Assembly: GCF_900149705.1 (NCBI RefSeq)
Contig: NZ_LT703001.1
Location: 2,846,001-2,910,000 of the forward strand
Length of the DNA stretch: 64,000 nucleotides
Reading direction: 5' to 3'
Source: Sphingorhabdus sp. Alg231-15
Lineage (GTDB): Bacteria; Pseudomonadota; Alphaproteobacteria; Sphingomonadales; Sphingomonadaceae
This document shows, in pieces, positions 53,119 through 61,787 of the stretch; position 1 is the first letter of the stretch; each line of letters opens with the position of its first letter. The notes below the pieces were generated by a model, which was not told the DNA's origin, did not search any database, and worked only from the letters and a program-made list of their open reading frames with translations. Both the position numbers and the translations under genes were made by a program.

Positions 53119-54666
53119 CTAAAAGCGGAAGGGTATGCGCGCAACAATGCTGACGTCCGGGGCGTCCTCGGTCACGCCAAACTGGAAGCCGAGATTCATA
53201 GATTGCTTTTCACTGAGGCGATAGGACATGCCAAAGTTGAGTGATCCAACCTGAATATCATTACTCTCTTGCAATGTGTCGCCGAGCTGGGTTTTGGTCG
53301 AGAAAATATAGTTGTGGCGATATCCCAGCGAGAAAGAAAAGCGCGGGTTGAGTGCAAAGCCAAAACCGACGCTCGCGTTTATTGCATCACCCGGATCGAC
53401 CTTTCCGACAAAAACATCGCCGACCACGCGATCGATATTGCGTTCAATATTCCACAAGTAGCCGGTGCCGCCGTAGATGACGACAGGGTCAGAGGGCAGC
53501 AGGAAGCTAATGCTGGGTTGTACGCCCCAGAAGCCCGATCCAGTGGCAAGTCCGGTAGCAACGCCAAATTCGTCGAACGGAATCTCATAGGGACTGGTGC
53601 CGGTATCGGTTTTGACGCGAAGGCCGGCGACCCAGATAGGACTTTGCGATTTGGGTCGGTTGAGTTGATAGCGTAGCGAAATTTCGGCGTCGCCTATCCC
53701 GGTTTCCTCTAGACCAACTTCCCGGGTAATCTGTTCATCGCGTTGCTGAACAACCTGAATTCTATCCTTACGATAGAGTAGGGGAACGCGGCCCTCGATC
53801 TCCAGCCTGTTGGTCAGACCGTAGCGCATGGCGAAAGTTCCGATGATGGTGTCGCGGTCCGCGTCGCTGGCTTCAATCGCTCCAATCTGGATACCCGGAA
53901 TCAACTCGATTCCACGGAAGACCAACCGGTTGGTGGATGAGCGTGTATATTCAATGGAAGGATCAAGCACGAACTGTCCGCGTGGTGTCAGCACTCCTTG
54001 CCCTTCCGGCACGGCTTCAACCTTCTGTTCGATATTGTTCGCTTCCGGCGGAGCTTCGCCAACCGGGCCTTCCGGCATGGTCAGTTCATCATCCGGGCTC
54101 GTCCCGATTTGCACTGCGGCTGTCTCTACCCGGCTTCGCTGAATACCGGTACCGCGCATCTGCGAAAGGGCAAACGGTGTCTCCACGGGAGCAGCGGCGC
54201 GCACTAGTTGATTATGCAGCTCGAGCTGTTTGATCTTGTCATTTTGAGATTGGATCAGCGCGTTCTGGCTGGCGATCAGTTGCTTTTGCTCCGACAGTTC
54301 GGATTGTATCGCTTGCAAAGCAGCGGTGATATTAGTTGTTTCCTGATCCATAACTTTCGCTTGGGGCTTTTTTGTCGCCGGTTTGGGCATAGGAGCCGCC
54401 GCTTGCATTATCGGTGCGGGCGAAGGCTCCGCTGGTACTGTCGTCGGTTCTGCCGCTCGCGACTGACTTTTGGACTGCACGGCCTGTAATCGCGCCATGA
54501 TTCTGGCCGACTCCGCTTCGGCTTCAGCAGCAGTAAAGCTTTGGGCCGGGCTGACATTTTCTTTTTCGATTGTTGACGGTGTCGCGGCATCCGCTGATCC
54601 ACCAAACAATGCCGCAGCGGGAAGGGCGACTATATAGGCGAGGGGGTTTGATATTGTGCTGGTCAT
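53119..54666 (-). CDS. Outer-membrane beta-barrel protein with N-terminal coiled coil (FapF-like)
   Basis: A 515-residue protein. A signal peptide (~1-27, AAALFGGSADA) and a Pro/Ala-rich stretch are followed by a coiled coil (~109-154, AALQAIQSELSEQKQLIASQ and NALIQSQNDKIKQLELHNQL). A linker precedes a beta-barrel (~224-515) with GVLTPRGQFVLDPSIEY, ADRDTIIGTFAMRYGLTNRL and terminal IVARIPFRF. A trimerising coiled coil joined to a 12-strand-type barrel is the layout of FapF, the amyloid secretion pore. The same fold region occurs in barrels annotated only as transporters. ATG 54666 is chosen because GGAGA precedes it; a longer frame would overlap the regulator gene. Confidence 0.8.
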   Translation of the reverse strand: MTSTISNPLAYIVALPAAALFGGSADAATPSTIEKENVSPAQSFTAAEAEAESARIMARLQAVQSKSQSRAAEPTTVPAEPSPAPIMQAAAPMPKPATKKPQAKVMDQETTNITAALQAIQSELSEQKQLIASQNALIQSQNDKIKQLELHNQLVRAAAPVETPFALSQMRGTGIQRSRVETAAVQIGTSPDDELTMPEGPVGEAPPEANNIEQKVEAVPEGQGVLTPRGQFVLDPSIEYTRSSTNRLVFRGIELIPGIQIGAIEASDADRDTIIGTFAMRYGLTNRLEIEGRVPLLYRKDRIQVVQQRDEQITREVGLEETGIGDAEISLRYQLNRPKSQSPIWVAGLRVKTDTGTSPYEIPFDEFGVATGLATGSGFWGVQPSISFLLPSDPVVIYGGTGYLWNIERNIDRVVGDVFVGKVDPGDAINASVGFGFALNPRFSFSLGYRHNYIFSTKTQLGDTLQESNDIQVGSLNFGMSYRLSEKQSMNLGFQFGVTEDAPDVSIVARIPFRF

Positions 54667-54701
54667 ATTGAAGTCTCCAAGCATGCCAAGGCATGCAAAT
54701 T

Positions 54702-55418
54702 TCAGGCAGCTGATAGTTCGCCAAGGCAAAGGCCGGCTGCGGGATGAATGTCGGTTTCGGGTTCGGCCGCCAAGCTGTCATGATATTCGCCGGCGATACT
54801 GCAAAGACCGGAGTTATCGGTAATGATGACCGAGTGTCGTCCGTCAATTTTGATCAACCCACGGCGGGCCAGGTCAGTAAATGTCCGGCTAACCGTGTGC
54901 ACCGTGAGGCCAAGAAAATCAGCGATATCGCTGCGCGACATCGGGATCCGGATACAGGAATCACCATCGGCCTGTTGTTTCAGGCACAGCAGAAACGCCG
55001 CAAGCTTCTCAGTTGCGGTCCGGTGTCCCATGATGAACAGATAGCGCTGAGCCGTCGACATCGCACGAAACAGAATCGTAACGGCTTCGTCGAGTTGTTT
55101 TTTGGGCGTTGAGTCGTCGGTGATATCCCCGACTCTGTAACACCGAACCACGACGTCGGTAACGGCTTCAGCCGCCGTTCCATAGTTGCCGTAGTCGGCC
55201 CCGAAAACGTCGCCACTGAAGAAAAAACCGGTTAGGTGACGATGCCCGTCCATATGGAAACGACATGTGCGCACGGTTCCGTGCACCACTTCGTACCAAC
55301 GACTGGCTCTTTGCCCTTCATCAAATATGAGTTGTCCTGCGCGAAACCGTAAGGTGGTAGAGCGCAAGTTCGAGTTTAGCCCCTGCATGATTGCAGGTGC
55401 GGTCATTAGCGATTGCAT
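54702..55418 (-). CDS. Crp/Fnr-family transcriptional regulator (FixK-like, without Fe-S cysteines)
   Basis: A 238-residue regulator. A cyclic-nucleotide-binding-like beta-roll occupies ~20-110 (LRFRAGQLIFDEGQRASRWY and FFFSGDVFGADYG). After a dimer helix, the winged helix-turn-helix reads MSRSDIADFLGLTVHTVSRTF then ARRGLIKIDG. The N-terminal Fnr cysteine cluster is absent, so it should not sense oxygen directly. It is 35 bp upstream of the FapF-like gene in the same direction and may be co-transcribed with it, suggesting control of the export module. AGAGGAG precedes the ATG. Confidence 0.9.
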   Translation of the reverse strand: MQSLMTAPAIMQGLNSNLRSTTLRFRAGQLIFDEGQRASRWYEVVHGTVRTCRFHMDGHRHLTGFFFSGDVFGADYGNYGTAAEAVTDVVVRCYRVGDITDDSTPKKQLDEAVTILFRAMSTAQRYLFIMGHRTATEKLAAFLLCLKQQADGDSCIRIPMSRSDIADFLGLTVHTVSRTFTDLARRGLIKIDGRHSVIITDNSGLCSIAGEYHDSLAAEPETDIHPAAGLCLGELSAA

Positions 55419-55952
55419 CCGTGCTGTCTCCTCTGGATTTTCAGCACGACCCTTTATTGTTCATTCCGTGACGATATTCCCAGAATATCATCGCGGCCTC
55501 AGATGCGACCTTTTGTTGTTTTGTGGTGATTATGTAGGGCAGGAGGGTGCAAATCGTCTATCCAGTGATTCGCTTGTTTGGAAAACCAAGTCATTCTGCC
55601 TGCGGGTTTTTACTAGGGGATTTTACCTACTAGATTGACAGACTGATGTAAATTACTGTAAATTCAGGCAGTTGGCATGGACGTTTTTGTCCTATCCCAA
55701 ACCTGTAGTACACGAGTAAAAGATTAACTATCGCAGGACGACATAGTCACTGCGATGTCACAGTTAAGACGATTTGTTGGGGAGGGAACCACCAACAGTC
55801 AGATTAGGCGGCCCAACAGGCCGTTAAATGTTGTGCGCAGTGATAGCTCGCAGCGATGGTGTCGCTTGTGAGTACACGACCGAAACAAATGGGGGCATTT
55901 GTGATCGGCAAGTTTTTTTGGCTTGTCGGTATTTTAAAAGGTAGGCCTCGTG
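55419..55952. promoter_or_regulatory. Regulatory region between Crp/Fnr and LuxR-type genes
   Basis: This 534-bp divergent region has no supportable gene. It contains two direct copies of TGTAAATT (55647-55654, 55657-55664) with a 10-bp period, and just before them an imperfect dyad (TACTAGG ... CCTACTAG, 55611-55633). Such helically phased repeats suit a regulator dimer array, but no known consensus is matched. Confidence 0.5.
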
Positions 55953-56222
55953 ATGTTACAGCAAAAGAGTTTGACCAGCGGTCCAGTGCTCACGCTGAGA
56001 GAGCATGAGATATTGGAATTTATTGCTCAGGGCATGTCGACCAAAGAAGTGGCGCAGCATATTGATATAGCGCCGCGCACCGTGGATCGCCATGTCGAGA
56101 ATGTACGTCTGAAATTGCGGGCGAAGAATCGCACACATATGGTCGCTTGCGCGGTTATGGAGGGTTTGCTGATGGTCGATATCGATGATCGGCAGCCCGT
56201 TGCCGAGACTGAAGCTCCATGA
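55953..56222 (+). CDS. Small LuxR/GerE-type helix-turn-helix regulator
   Basis: An 89-residue protein made of almost only a GerE DNA-binding domain: LTLREHEILEFIAQGMSTKE, VAQHIDIAPRTVDRHVENVR, then KNRTHMVACAVMEGLL. There is no receiver, autoinducer or PAS domain, so it is a stand-alone regulator that may need a partner or be controlled by its amount. GTG 55950 and ATG 55953 are adjacent; ATG is chosen with AAAGG before it. It faces the Crp/Fnr gene across a long regulatory gap, so it may act on the amyloid-like module; that is inference. Confidence 0.88.
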   Translation: MLQQKSLTSGPVLTLREHEILEFIAQGMSTKEVAQHIDIAPRTVDRHVENVRLKLRAKNRTHMVACAVMEGLLMVDIDDRQPVAETEAP

Positions 56223-56351
56223 CCGAAGGAGCCATGTATTTAGCGCTTGAGCGGGTTCGCCAGCTCTCACTATCCGCCAATTCGCATTCAGACTGATAAG
56301 TTCCACAATAGAGATATGTTGTTTCATGTTTTCTTGCTGTAGGCAGGAAGC

Positions 56352-59300
56352 ATGCAGCTGAATTTCAATGATATAATGCAACCCGAACTGACGGAACTTA
56401 ACCGTCTGCCGGCGCGGACATCCTTCACGTCTTTTGCGAATGCGGAAGCGGCAATGCACGCAGATAGGCAATCCGCGTTTAAACTGTCATTGGACGGCGA
56501 GTGGCAATTTTCTCTGGTAGGCAAGCCAACGGCTTCTCCTGATGGTTGGGAACAGCCCGCATATAATGACGACCATTGGCGCTCCATCATAGTTCCGGGC
56601 AGCTGGACCCGCCAAAATACAGACGATTTGCCACAATATACCAACGTGCAAATGCCTTTTGATTGTAGGGCTGCACCGCAAATACCAGATCAGAATCCCA
56701 CAGGCCTCTATCGCACGCAATTTGATCTGCCGTCTGGCTGGCATGCGCGGGAGACAATTCTCCACATTGGCGGGTTCGAGAGTGTTGCGCTGGTCTGGTG
56801 CAACGGTGAGTTTGTGGGCATGGGCAAGGATTCGCGCTTGCCGAGTGAATTTGATCTGTCGCCTTACTTGAATGAGGGCGTCAACCTGATTGCAATCATG
56901 GTAATCAAATGGTCGGATGCCACATGGATCGAGGATCAAGACCACTGGTATCATGGCGGCCTGCACCGCTCGGTTCATATTGAGTCGCGTGGTGCGACAC
57001 ATATTGCAGATCAGAGTATCATTGCTGATTTTGATGCTGAAAGCGGTAAGGGACAACTTCATTGTTCCGTGAAGATTGATGGGTCGTCCTCTGGCTGGAC
57101 TGTGCGCGGACAGCTTTTCGGGCCGAAGGGCGATCTTTTGATCACTCTGCCGGAAAGGGCAGTTGTTCAGTTTCCAGACGGCAATGTCTTCGAACAATAT
57201 ACCGCCGCCTATCAATTCGTCGAAACCCGAGCGATTTTGGAGGCGACCATTTCGGACGCTGAGCCATGGTCTGCGGAACGACCCGCATTATATCACCTGG
57301 CTACAGAGTTACTTGATGACCAGGGCAATATTGTCGAAGCCAATAAGATAGCTGTTGGGTTCCGCCGCGTCGAAGTTAAGGATCGCCGGTTGCTGGTTAA
57401 CAACCAGCCGATTACCATCATTGGGGTGAATCGCCATGATCACCACCCTGAAACCGGGAAAACACTAACCGTCCAAGAAATGCGTGCCGAATTGCTTCTG
57501 ATGCGCCGGCATAATATTAATGCAATCCGCACCGCCCACTATCCTAATGATCACCGCTTGCTTGATCTGTGTGATGAATTGGGTTTTTACGTTATCGATG
57601 AAGCCAATGTGGAATGCCATGCGCGCTGGCAGGCAGTATCCAATGATCCGCGTTATCAGAAAGCAATTATCGAACGCGTTATGCGTATGGTTCAGCGCGA
57701 TCGCAATCATGCGAGCGTGATCGGCTGGTCCTTGGGCAATGAATCCGGTCTTGGTCCGGCTCATGATGCAGCCGCGGCGATGGTTCGGCGGATGGATGAC
57801 ACGCGTTTCTTGCACTATGAGGGCGCGATATTTCATCGGTTCCAGACGCTAATGGGTGACCCCACAGAAACGTCTCGCAATGCGCCCGATATGCGGGAGC
57901 GCATGACCACGGATTTGATCTGTCCAATGTATCCGTCGATTGAGTTTATTGTTGGTTGGGCAAAATGGGCCGAGGAAACCAAGCTGGATGACCGTCCAAT
58001 GATTCTATGCGAATTTTCTCATGCAATGGGTAATTCCAATGGATCAATAGCGGACTATGTGGATGCGTTTTTTGAAGAACCCGCGCTGGGTGGCGGTTTC
58101 GTTTGGGAATGGCGCGATCATGGTTTTGCGGAAACCGATGCGCAAGGCCGGTTCTTCTGGGCCTATGGCGGCCATTTTGGGGATGATCCGAATGATGTCA
58201 ATTTTTGCTGTGATGGGCTGGTTGGACCGGATTTGACACCGCATCCGGGACTGCGCGAATATCAGTGGGCGGCGCGCCCTGTGCGAGCGAACCTGGACGG
58301 CCGACAAGAGGTATGCTTTACCAATCGGCGTTCTTTTATCAGCACGGATGATCTTGAGCTAACTTGGTCGCTGCAGAAAAATGGAGTGATGGTGGAGAGC
58401 GGGACTCTGTTTCCAAATATTCCGGCTGGCGAAAGCGAAACCATATCTATTCCGTATAGGACCGAAATAGACACTGACGACGAGTGGCATCTGCTGACTC
58501 AGTGGCGACTGCGTGAAGCATCCGATTGGGTTGAAGCCGGGCATCTGTTGGCCTGGGATCAATTTGCTCTCGGAGACACAGCCATTCCTGAACCAGTCGA
58601 TTTTCCGGCATTTAGTCTTTCCAGTAGCCTGCCGGTTACTGACTCTCTGCAATCTGGTCCGGTTGAGATTAGGTTTGATGAAAAAGGCAACATATCAACG
58701 GTGAATGTCGGTGATTGTATCGCAATTGAAGGCGATATTACCGCAAGCCTCTGGCGCGCACCGATGGACAATGATGGCGGTAAAATTGGTTGGCGCGAGG
58801 AACGTCCGAGTAAGCGCATGGAATGGGTGAACAACGGGCTTGATAACCTTGAGCTTGTCGCATCACCCCCTCAAGTCAAAGAGCAGGAAGACCAGACTCT
58901 GCTTTGTCTTAGCCGGGAAATGATTGGAACCGATGGTCAGAAAGCAACTCATCGCTCGCAGTGGACGTTGAATGCAGATGGCGCTCGTATTGATGAAGAG
59001 ATTATAGTGCCGGACGCGTGGACCGATGTGCCTCGGATTGGAATTCGCTTCCCGGTTCCTGCAGAATTGGAGCAGTTGACCTGGTTGGGACTCGGTCCCG
59101 ACGAATCTTATCCCGATAGGATTGGTGCGCAGACAGTCGGACGCTGGGAATCAAAAGTTGCCGATCAGTATCACGCCTATGTCCTGCCCCAGGAGCATGG
59201 TGCCCATGAACAGACGCGCTACTTCGTTCTCCAAGATAATAGCGGTAAGGGATTCTCCATTACTCTGCCCAATCTCAGTTTTTCCGCACGTCATCATCAT

Positions 59301-59480
59301 GACTTAGATATGACCCGTGCAACAACCATCGCGGATCTGGTCCGCCAGGACAGCATAGAAGTGCATATTGATGCCGCTATGCGCGGTGTTGGCACAGGCG
59401 CTTGCGGTCCCGATGCGTTGCAGGAATATCGCGTAGGGCCGGGTACTTATGCTTTCCACTGGTTTATCAGGCCAGCCTAA
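56352..59480 (+). CDS. Glycoside hydrolase family 2 beta-galactosidase (LacZ type)
   Basis: A 1042-residue enzyme, about the LacZ length and with its five-domain layout. The N-terminal jelly-roll has SLDGEWQFSL and VPGSWTRQ. WIEDQDHWYHGGLHRSVHI is the second-domain signature. The TIM barrel has GVNRHDHHPETGKTL, IRTAHYPNDHRLLDLCDELG, the acid/base Glu in GWSLGNESGLG and the nucleophile Glu in ILCEFSHAMGNSNG. Domain 5 follows (WRAPMDNDGG, GLGPDESYPDR). No signal peptide is seen, so it is cytoplasmic and acts on imported beta-galactosides. It may belong to the same glycan-use theme as the GH3 enzymes, but no LacI-type palindrome is present upstream. Confidence 0.95.
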   Translation: MQLNFNDIMQPELTELNRLPARTSFTSFANAEAAMHADRQSAFKLSLDGEWQFSLVGKPTASPDGWEQPAYNDDHWRSIIVPGSWTRQNTDDLPQYTNVQMPFDCRAAPQIPDQNPTGLYRTQFDLPSGWHARETILHIGGFESVALVWCNGEFVGMGKDSRLPSEFDLSPYLNEGVNLIAIMVIKWSDATWIEDQDHWYHGGLHRSVHIESRGATHIADQSIIADFDAESGKGQLHCSVKIDGSSSGWTVRGQLFGPKGDLLITLPERAVVQFPDGNVFEQYTAAYQFVETRAILEATISDAEPWSAERPALYHLATELLDDQGNIVEANKIAVGFRRVEVKDRRLLVNNQPITIIGVNRHDHHPETGKTLTVQEMRAELLLMRRHNINAIRTAHYPNDHRLLDLCDELGFYVIDEANVECHARWQAVSNDPRYQKAIIERVMRMVQRDRNHASVIGWSLGNESGLGPAHDAAAAMVRRMDDTRFLHYEGAIFHRFQTLMGDPTETSRNAPDMRERMTTDLICPMYPSIEFIVGWAKWAEETKLDDRPMILCEFSHAMGNSNGSIADYVDAFFEEPALGGGFVWEWRDHGFAETDAQGRFFWAYGGHFGDDPNDVNFCCDGLVGPDLTPHPGLREYQWAARPVRANLDGRQEVCFTNRRSFISTDDLELTWSLQKNGVMVESGTLFPNIPAGESETISIPYRTEIDTDDEWHLLTQWRLREASDWVEAGHLLAWDQFALGDTAIPEPVDFPAFSLSSSLPVTDSLQSGPVEIRFDEKGNISTVNVGDCIAIEGDITASLWRAPMDNDGGKIGWREERPSKRMEWVNNGLDNLELVASPPQVKEQEDQTLLCLSREMIGTDGQKATHRSQWTLNADGARIDEEIIVPDAWTDVPRIGIRFPVPAELEQLTWLGLGPDESYPDRIGAQTVGRWESKVADQYHAYVLPQEHGAHEQTRYFVLQDNSGKGFSITLPNLSFSARHHHDLDMTRATTIADLVRQDSIEVHIDAAMRGVGTGACGPDALQEYRVGPGTYAFHWFIRPA

Positions 59481-59507
59481 AACCGCTTTCACAGGAGACT
59501 GATCAAG

Positions 59508-60692
59508 ATGACAGCAAATATCGACGGCACGGCAGCAGAGAAGTTTGGACGTATTCGCGATGAATTTAATCGGAATTTTGCTGAGCGCGGAGAAGTAGGG
59601 GCGTCAGTCTGCATCAGTGTGAATGGCGAGCGTGTGGTTGATTTGTGGGGCGGTGTCGCTGATCCCAAGACTGACGTGCCATGGGAACGGGATACCATTT
59701 CAATTGTTTTCTCCTGCACAAAGGCCGCAACGGCCTTATGCGCCCATATGCTCGTCGATCGCGGACTGCTGGCACTCCATGCGCCGGTTGCCGAATATTG
59801 GCCTGAATTTGCCAAGAACGGAAAGGAAGCCACCACTGTCCAGATGATGCTGAACCACGAAAGTGCAGTCCCTGCCTTTCGTGATCCGGTTAAGCCAGGC
59901 GGTTTTCTGGACTGGGACTATATGATTAAACGCCTTGAAGACGAGGAAGCGTTTTGGGAGCCGGGAACCCGAAACGGTTATCACATGGTGAATTTCGGCT
60001 GGACCGTTGGTGAATTGGTCCGCCGGGTATCTGGCAAGTCACTGGGTCAGTTTTTTCGGGATGAAATCGCTGATCCTTTAGGTGCAGATTTCTGGATCGG
60101 CTTGCCCGACGACGTCACCCATCCGATTGCTCCCATCCTTCTGGCAACGCCTGATCCATCAGCAATGATGAGCGCTTTTACCAAAAAATTGCTCACGGAC
60201 CCGAATTCAATTCAAGCGCTGTCTTTTTTGAACAATGGCGGCTGGAACCAAAATGATCCTGCCGCACATAAGGCGGAGATTGGCGGTGCCGGCGGCATGT
60301 CCAATGCACGCGGTCAAGTGGCTATGTATGAGCCGCTAGCCTTGGGTGGATCACATAAGGGTGTTAAGCTGGTGTCGCCCGAGCGGCTTGCCCACATGGG
60401 TGAGGTTTCCGTTGCAACCCAGATTGACGCGACATTGTTGGCGCCTACCCGTTTTGCCTCAGGTTTCATGAAGTCGATGGATAATCGCGCCCATCCGGGT
60501 GGTGATCAGATGTCAGCGGTTATTGGTAAGGCAGCATTTGGTCATGTCGGCGCCGGTGGATCCATCGGTTTTGCCGACCCGGACCATGGTTTGGCATTTG
60601 GATATACGATGAACCAGATGGGCATGGGACTATTGCTAAATCAACGCGGCCAATCTTTGGTAGATGCAACTTATGAGATTTTGCGCGGCTGA
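59508..60692 (+). CDS. Serine hydrolase, class C beta-lactamase-like esterase family
   Basis: A 394-residue protein of the PBP4*/EstB-like family. The nucleophile is in the SxxK motif FSCTKAATAL (SCTK). A WGGVADPKT segment and the late GHVGAGGSIGFADP (HxG-type third motif) are typical. Such proteins are mainly esterases or D-aminopeptidase-like rather than true beta-lactamases. No signal peptide is visible. It begins 27 bp after the GH2 gene with AGGAG before the ATG, so it is likely co-transcribed and might remove acyl groups from the imported sugar. Confidence 0.87.
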   Translation: MTANIDGTAAEKFGRIRDEFNRNFAERGEVGASVCISVNGERVVDLWGGVADPKTDVPWERDTISIVFSCTKAATALCAHMLVDRGLLALHAPVAEYWPEFAKNGKEATTVQMMLNHESAVPAFRDPVKPGGFLDWDYMIKRLEDEEAFWEPGTRNGYHMVNFGWTVGELVRRVSGKSLGQFFRDEIADPLGADFWIGLPDDVTHPIAPILLATPDPSAMMSAFTKKLLTDPNSIQALSFLNNGGWNQNDPAAHKAEIGGAGGMSNARGQVAMYEPLALGGSHKGVKLVSPERLAHMGEVSVATQIDATLLAPTRFASGFMKSMDNRAHPGGDQMSAVIGKAAFGHVGAGGSIGFADPDHGLAFGYTMNQMGMGLLLNQRGQSLVDATYEILRG

Positions 60693-60810
60693 TACTCTTA
60701 ATTGAATTTGGTCGTCTGGAGGCAATTGCCTCACGGTCCGGTCCTTATCCATTGCGCGCAAAACGGCGCAAATGTTCAATCAGAAACGGGTTACGATTGA
60801 CGCGATTCTG

Positions 60811-60820
60811 TTAACCTTAA
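60811..60820. promoter_or_regulatory. Possible CtrA half-sites before sciP
   Basis: TTAACCTTAA contains two TTAA half-sites about 90 bp before sciP. In Caulobacter, sciP is activated by CtrA at TTAA-type sites. Spacing here is tighter than the TTAA-N7-TTAA consensus, so this is only a hint. Confidence 0.3.
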
Positions 60821-60907
60821 ACATTCCAAGTTGGTTTAGCTCCGCAAGGCATTTTCTGTTTGCGGGGTACGAACAAAGCGATGCCGAACGGCATGTAAGA
60901 GGTTATT

Positions 60908-61198
60908 ATGATTGAGAACACACGTCCACGACCAGCTATTGTTATCGGCCCCTTAGGTGAAGCGATGACCAAAGATGATCTGCCATGCCCCATGACGACG
61001 AGATGGGTTGTGCGCCGTAAAGCCGAGGTCGTCGCTGCTGTTAATGGTGGGATGCTGACCACCGACGAGGCTTGCGACCGGTATAATCTGTCACTGGAGG
61101 AGTTTGTTTCCTGGCAACAGGCGATAGAGCGAGCTGGAATGCCGGGATTACGAGTCACCCATCTGCAGGAGCGCCGTGAACAGTATCAAAAAGCCTGA
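60908..61198 (+). CDS. sciP: CtrA inhibitor SciP (DUF1153)
   Basis: A 96-residue alphaproteobacterial cell-cycle regulator. The conserved order is: N-terminal LGEAMTKDDLPCPMTTRWV, then VRRKAEVVAAVNGGMLT, then ACDRYNLSLEEFVSWQQAIE (helix-turn-helix-like), then GMPGLRVTHLQERREQYQ. In Caulobacter SciP binds CtrA and blocks its activation of target promoters. Its presence places the sequence in Alphaproteobacteria. The gene stands alone after a 215-bp gap. Confidence 0.95.
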   Translation: MIENTRPRPAIVIGPLGEAMTKDDLPCPMTTRWVVRRKAEVVAAVNGGMLTTDEACDRYNLSLEEFVSWQQAIERAGMPGLRVTHLQERREQYQKA

Positions 61199-61247
61199 CC
61201 GCCGATAGCCACAAAGACTCCCTCATCGACCGATAAGACGCCGCGTA

Positions 61248-61700
61248 CTAGGCGCGCTTGTCGGTCGGAGAGCCCAGGCAAATATGCGATGTTATACTGC
61301 TGACTTGCGGCAGCGTCCCAAGTGTATCGGCATGAAATTTTTTATAGGCGGCAAGGTCCGATACTTCGACGCGCAGCAGATATTCAACCGATCCCGTAAT
61401 GTTGTGACATTCGCGTACTTCTGATGCTTTCGCGACGGCTTGTTCAAATGCCTGCGCATCCTTTTTCAAATGCTCTGATAGTCCGACCATCACGAAAATA
61501 GTAATCGCAGCACCGCGAACCGCGGGGTTCAGTATCGCACGATAGCCTTTGATCAGACCATTGCGTTCCATATCTTGTACACGTCGCAAACATGCCGATG
61601 CGGACAGCCCGACTTTATTGGCCAGATCGCTATTGCTGATTCGGCCATCATGTTCGAGTTGGCGCAAGATATTGCGGCTTATATCGTCAATTTCCATCAT
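61248..61700 (-). CDS. Lrp/AsnC-family transcriptional regulator
   Basis: A 150-residue regulator. The winged helix-turn-helix covers DDISRNILRQLEHDGRISNS and LANKVGLSASACLRRVQDME. The C-terminal RAM sensor domain contains GYRAILNPAVRG, VRECHNITGSVEYLLRVEV and LPQVSSITSH. These bind amino acids and form octamers. The frame reaches 61796, but the real start is MMEIDDISR (61700 or 61697). Divergent from a dioxygenase gene that acts on tryptophan-like substrates, it probably senses tryptophan or kynurenine; that is inference. Confidence 0.92.
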   Translation of the reverse strand: MMEIDDISRNILRQLEHDGRISNSDLANKVGLSASACLRRVQDMERNGLIKGYRAILNPAVRGAAITIFVMVGLSEHLKKDAQAFEQAVAKASEVRECHNITGSVEYLLRVEVSDLAAYKKFHADTLGTLPQVSSITSHICLGSPTDKRA

Positions 61701-61787
61701 ATATTGCAAAGAATGATAGCATGGGGAGTATAAGGCAAGGAAATTGCGCCTATTTTGGGATATTATTGTGCAAATATCCTCAATCCA

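Noticed and set aside
55267-55638. A 123-codon plus-strand frame near the Crp/Fnr start.
   Set aside because: Its first part is antisense to the Crp/Fnr gene and the rest runs into a regulatory region; no ribosome site or family resemblance.
59508-60692. A true beta-lactamase resistance gene.
   Set aside because: There is no signal peptide, and the sequence fits EstB-like esterases; it is co-transcribed with a GH2 enzyme.
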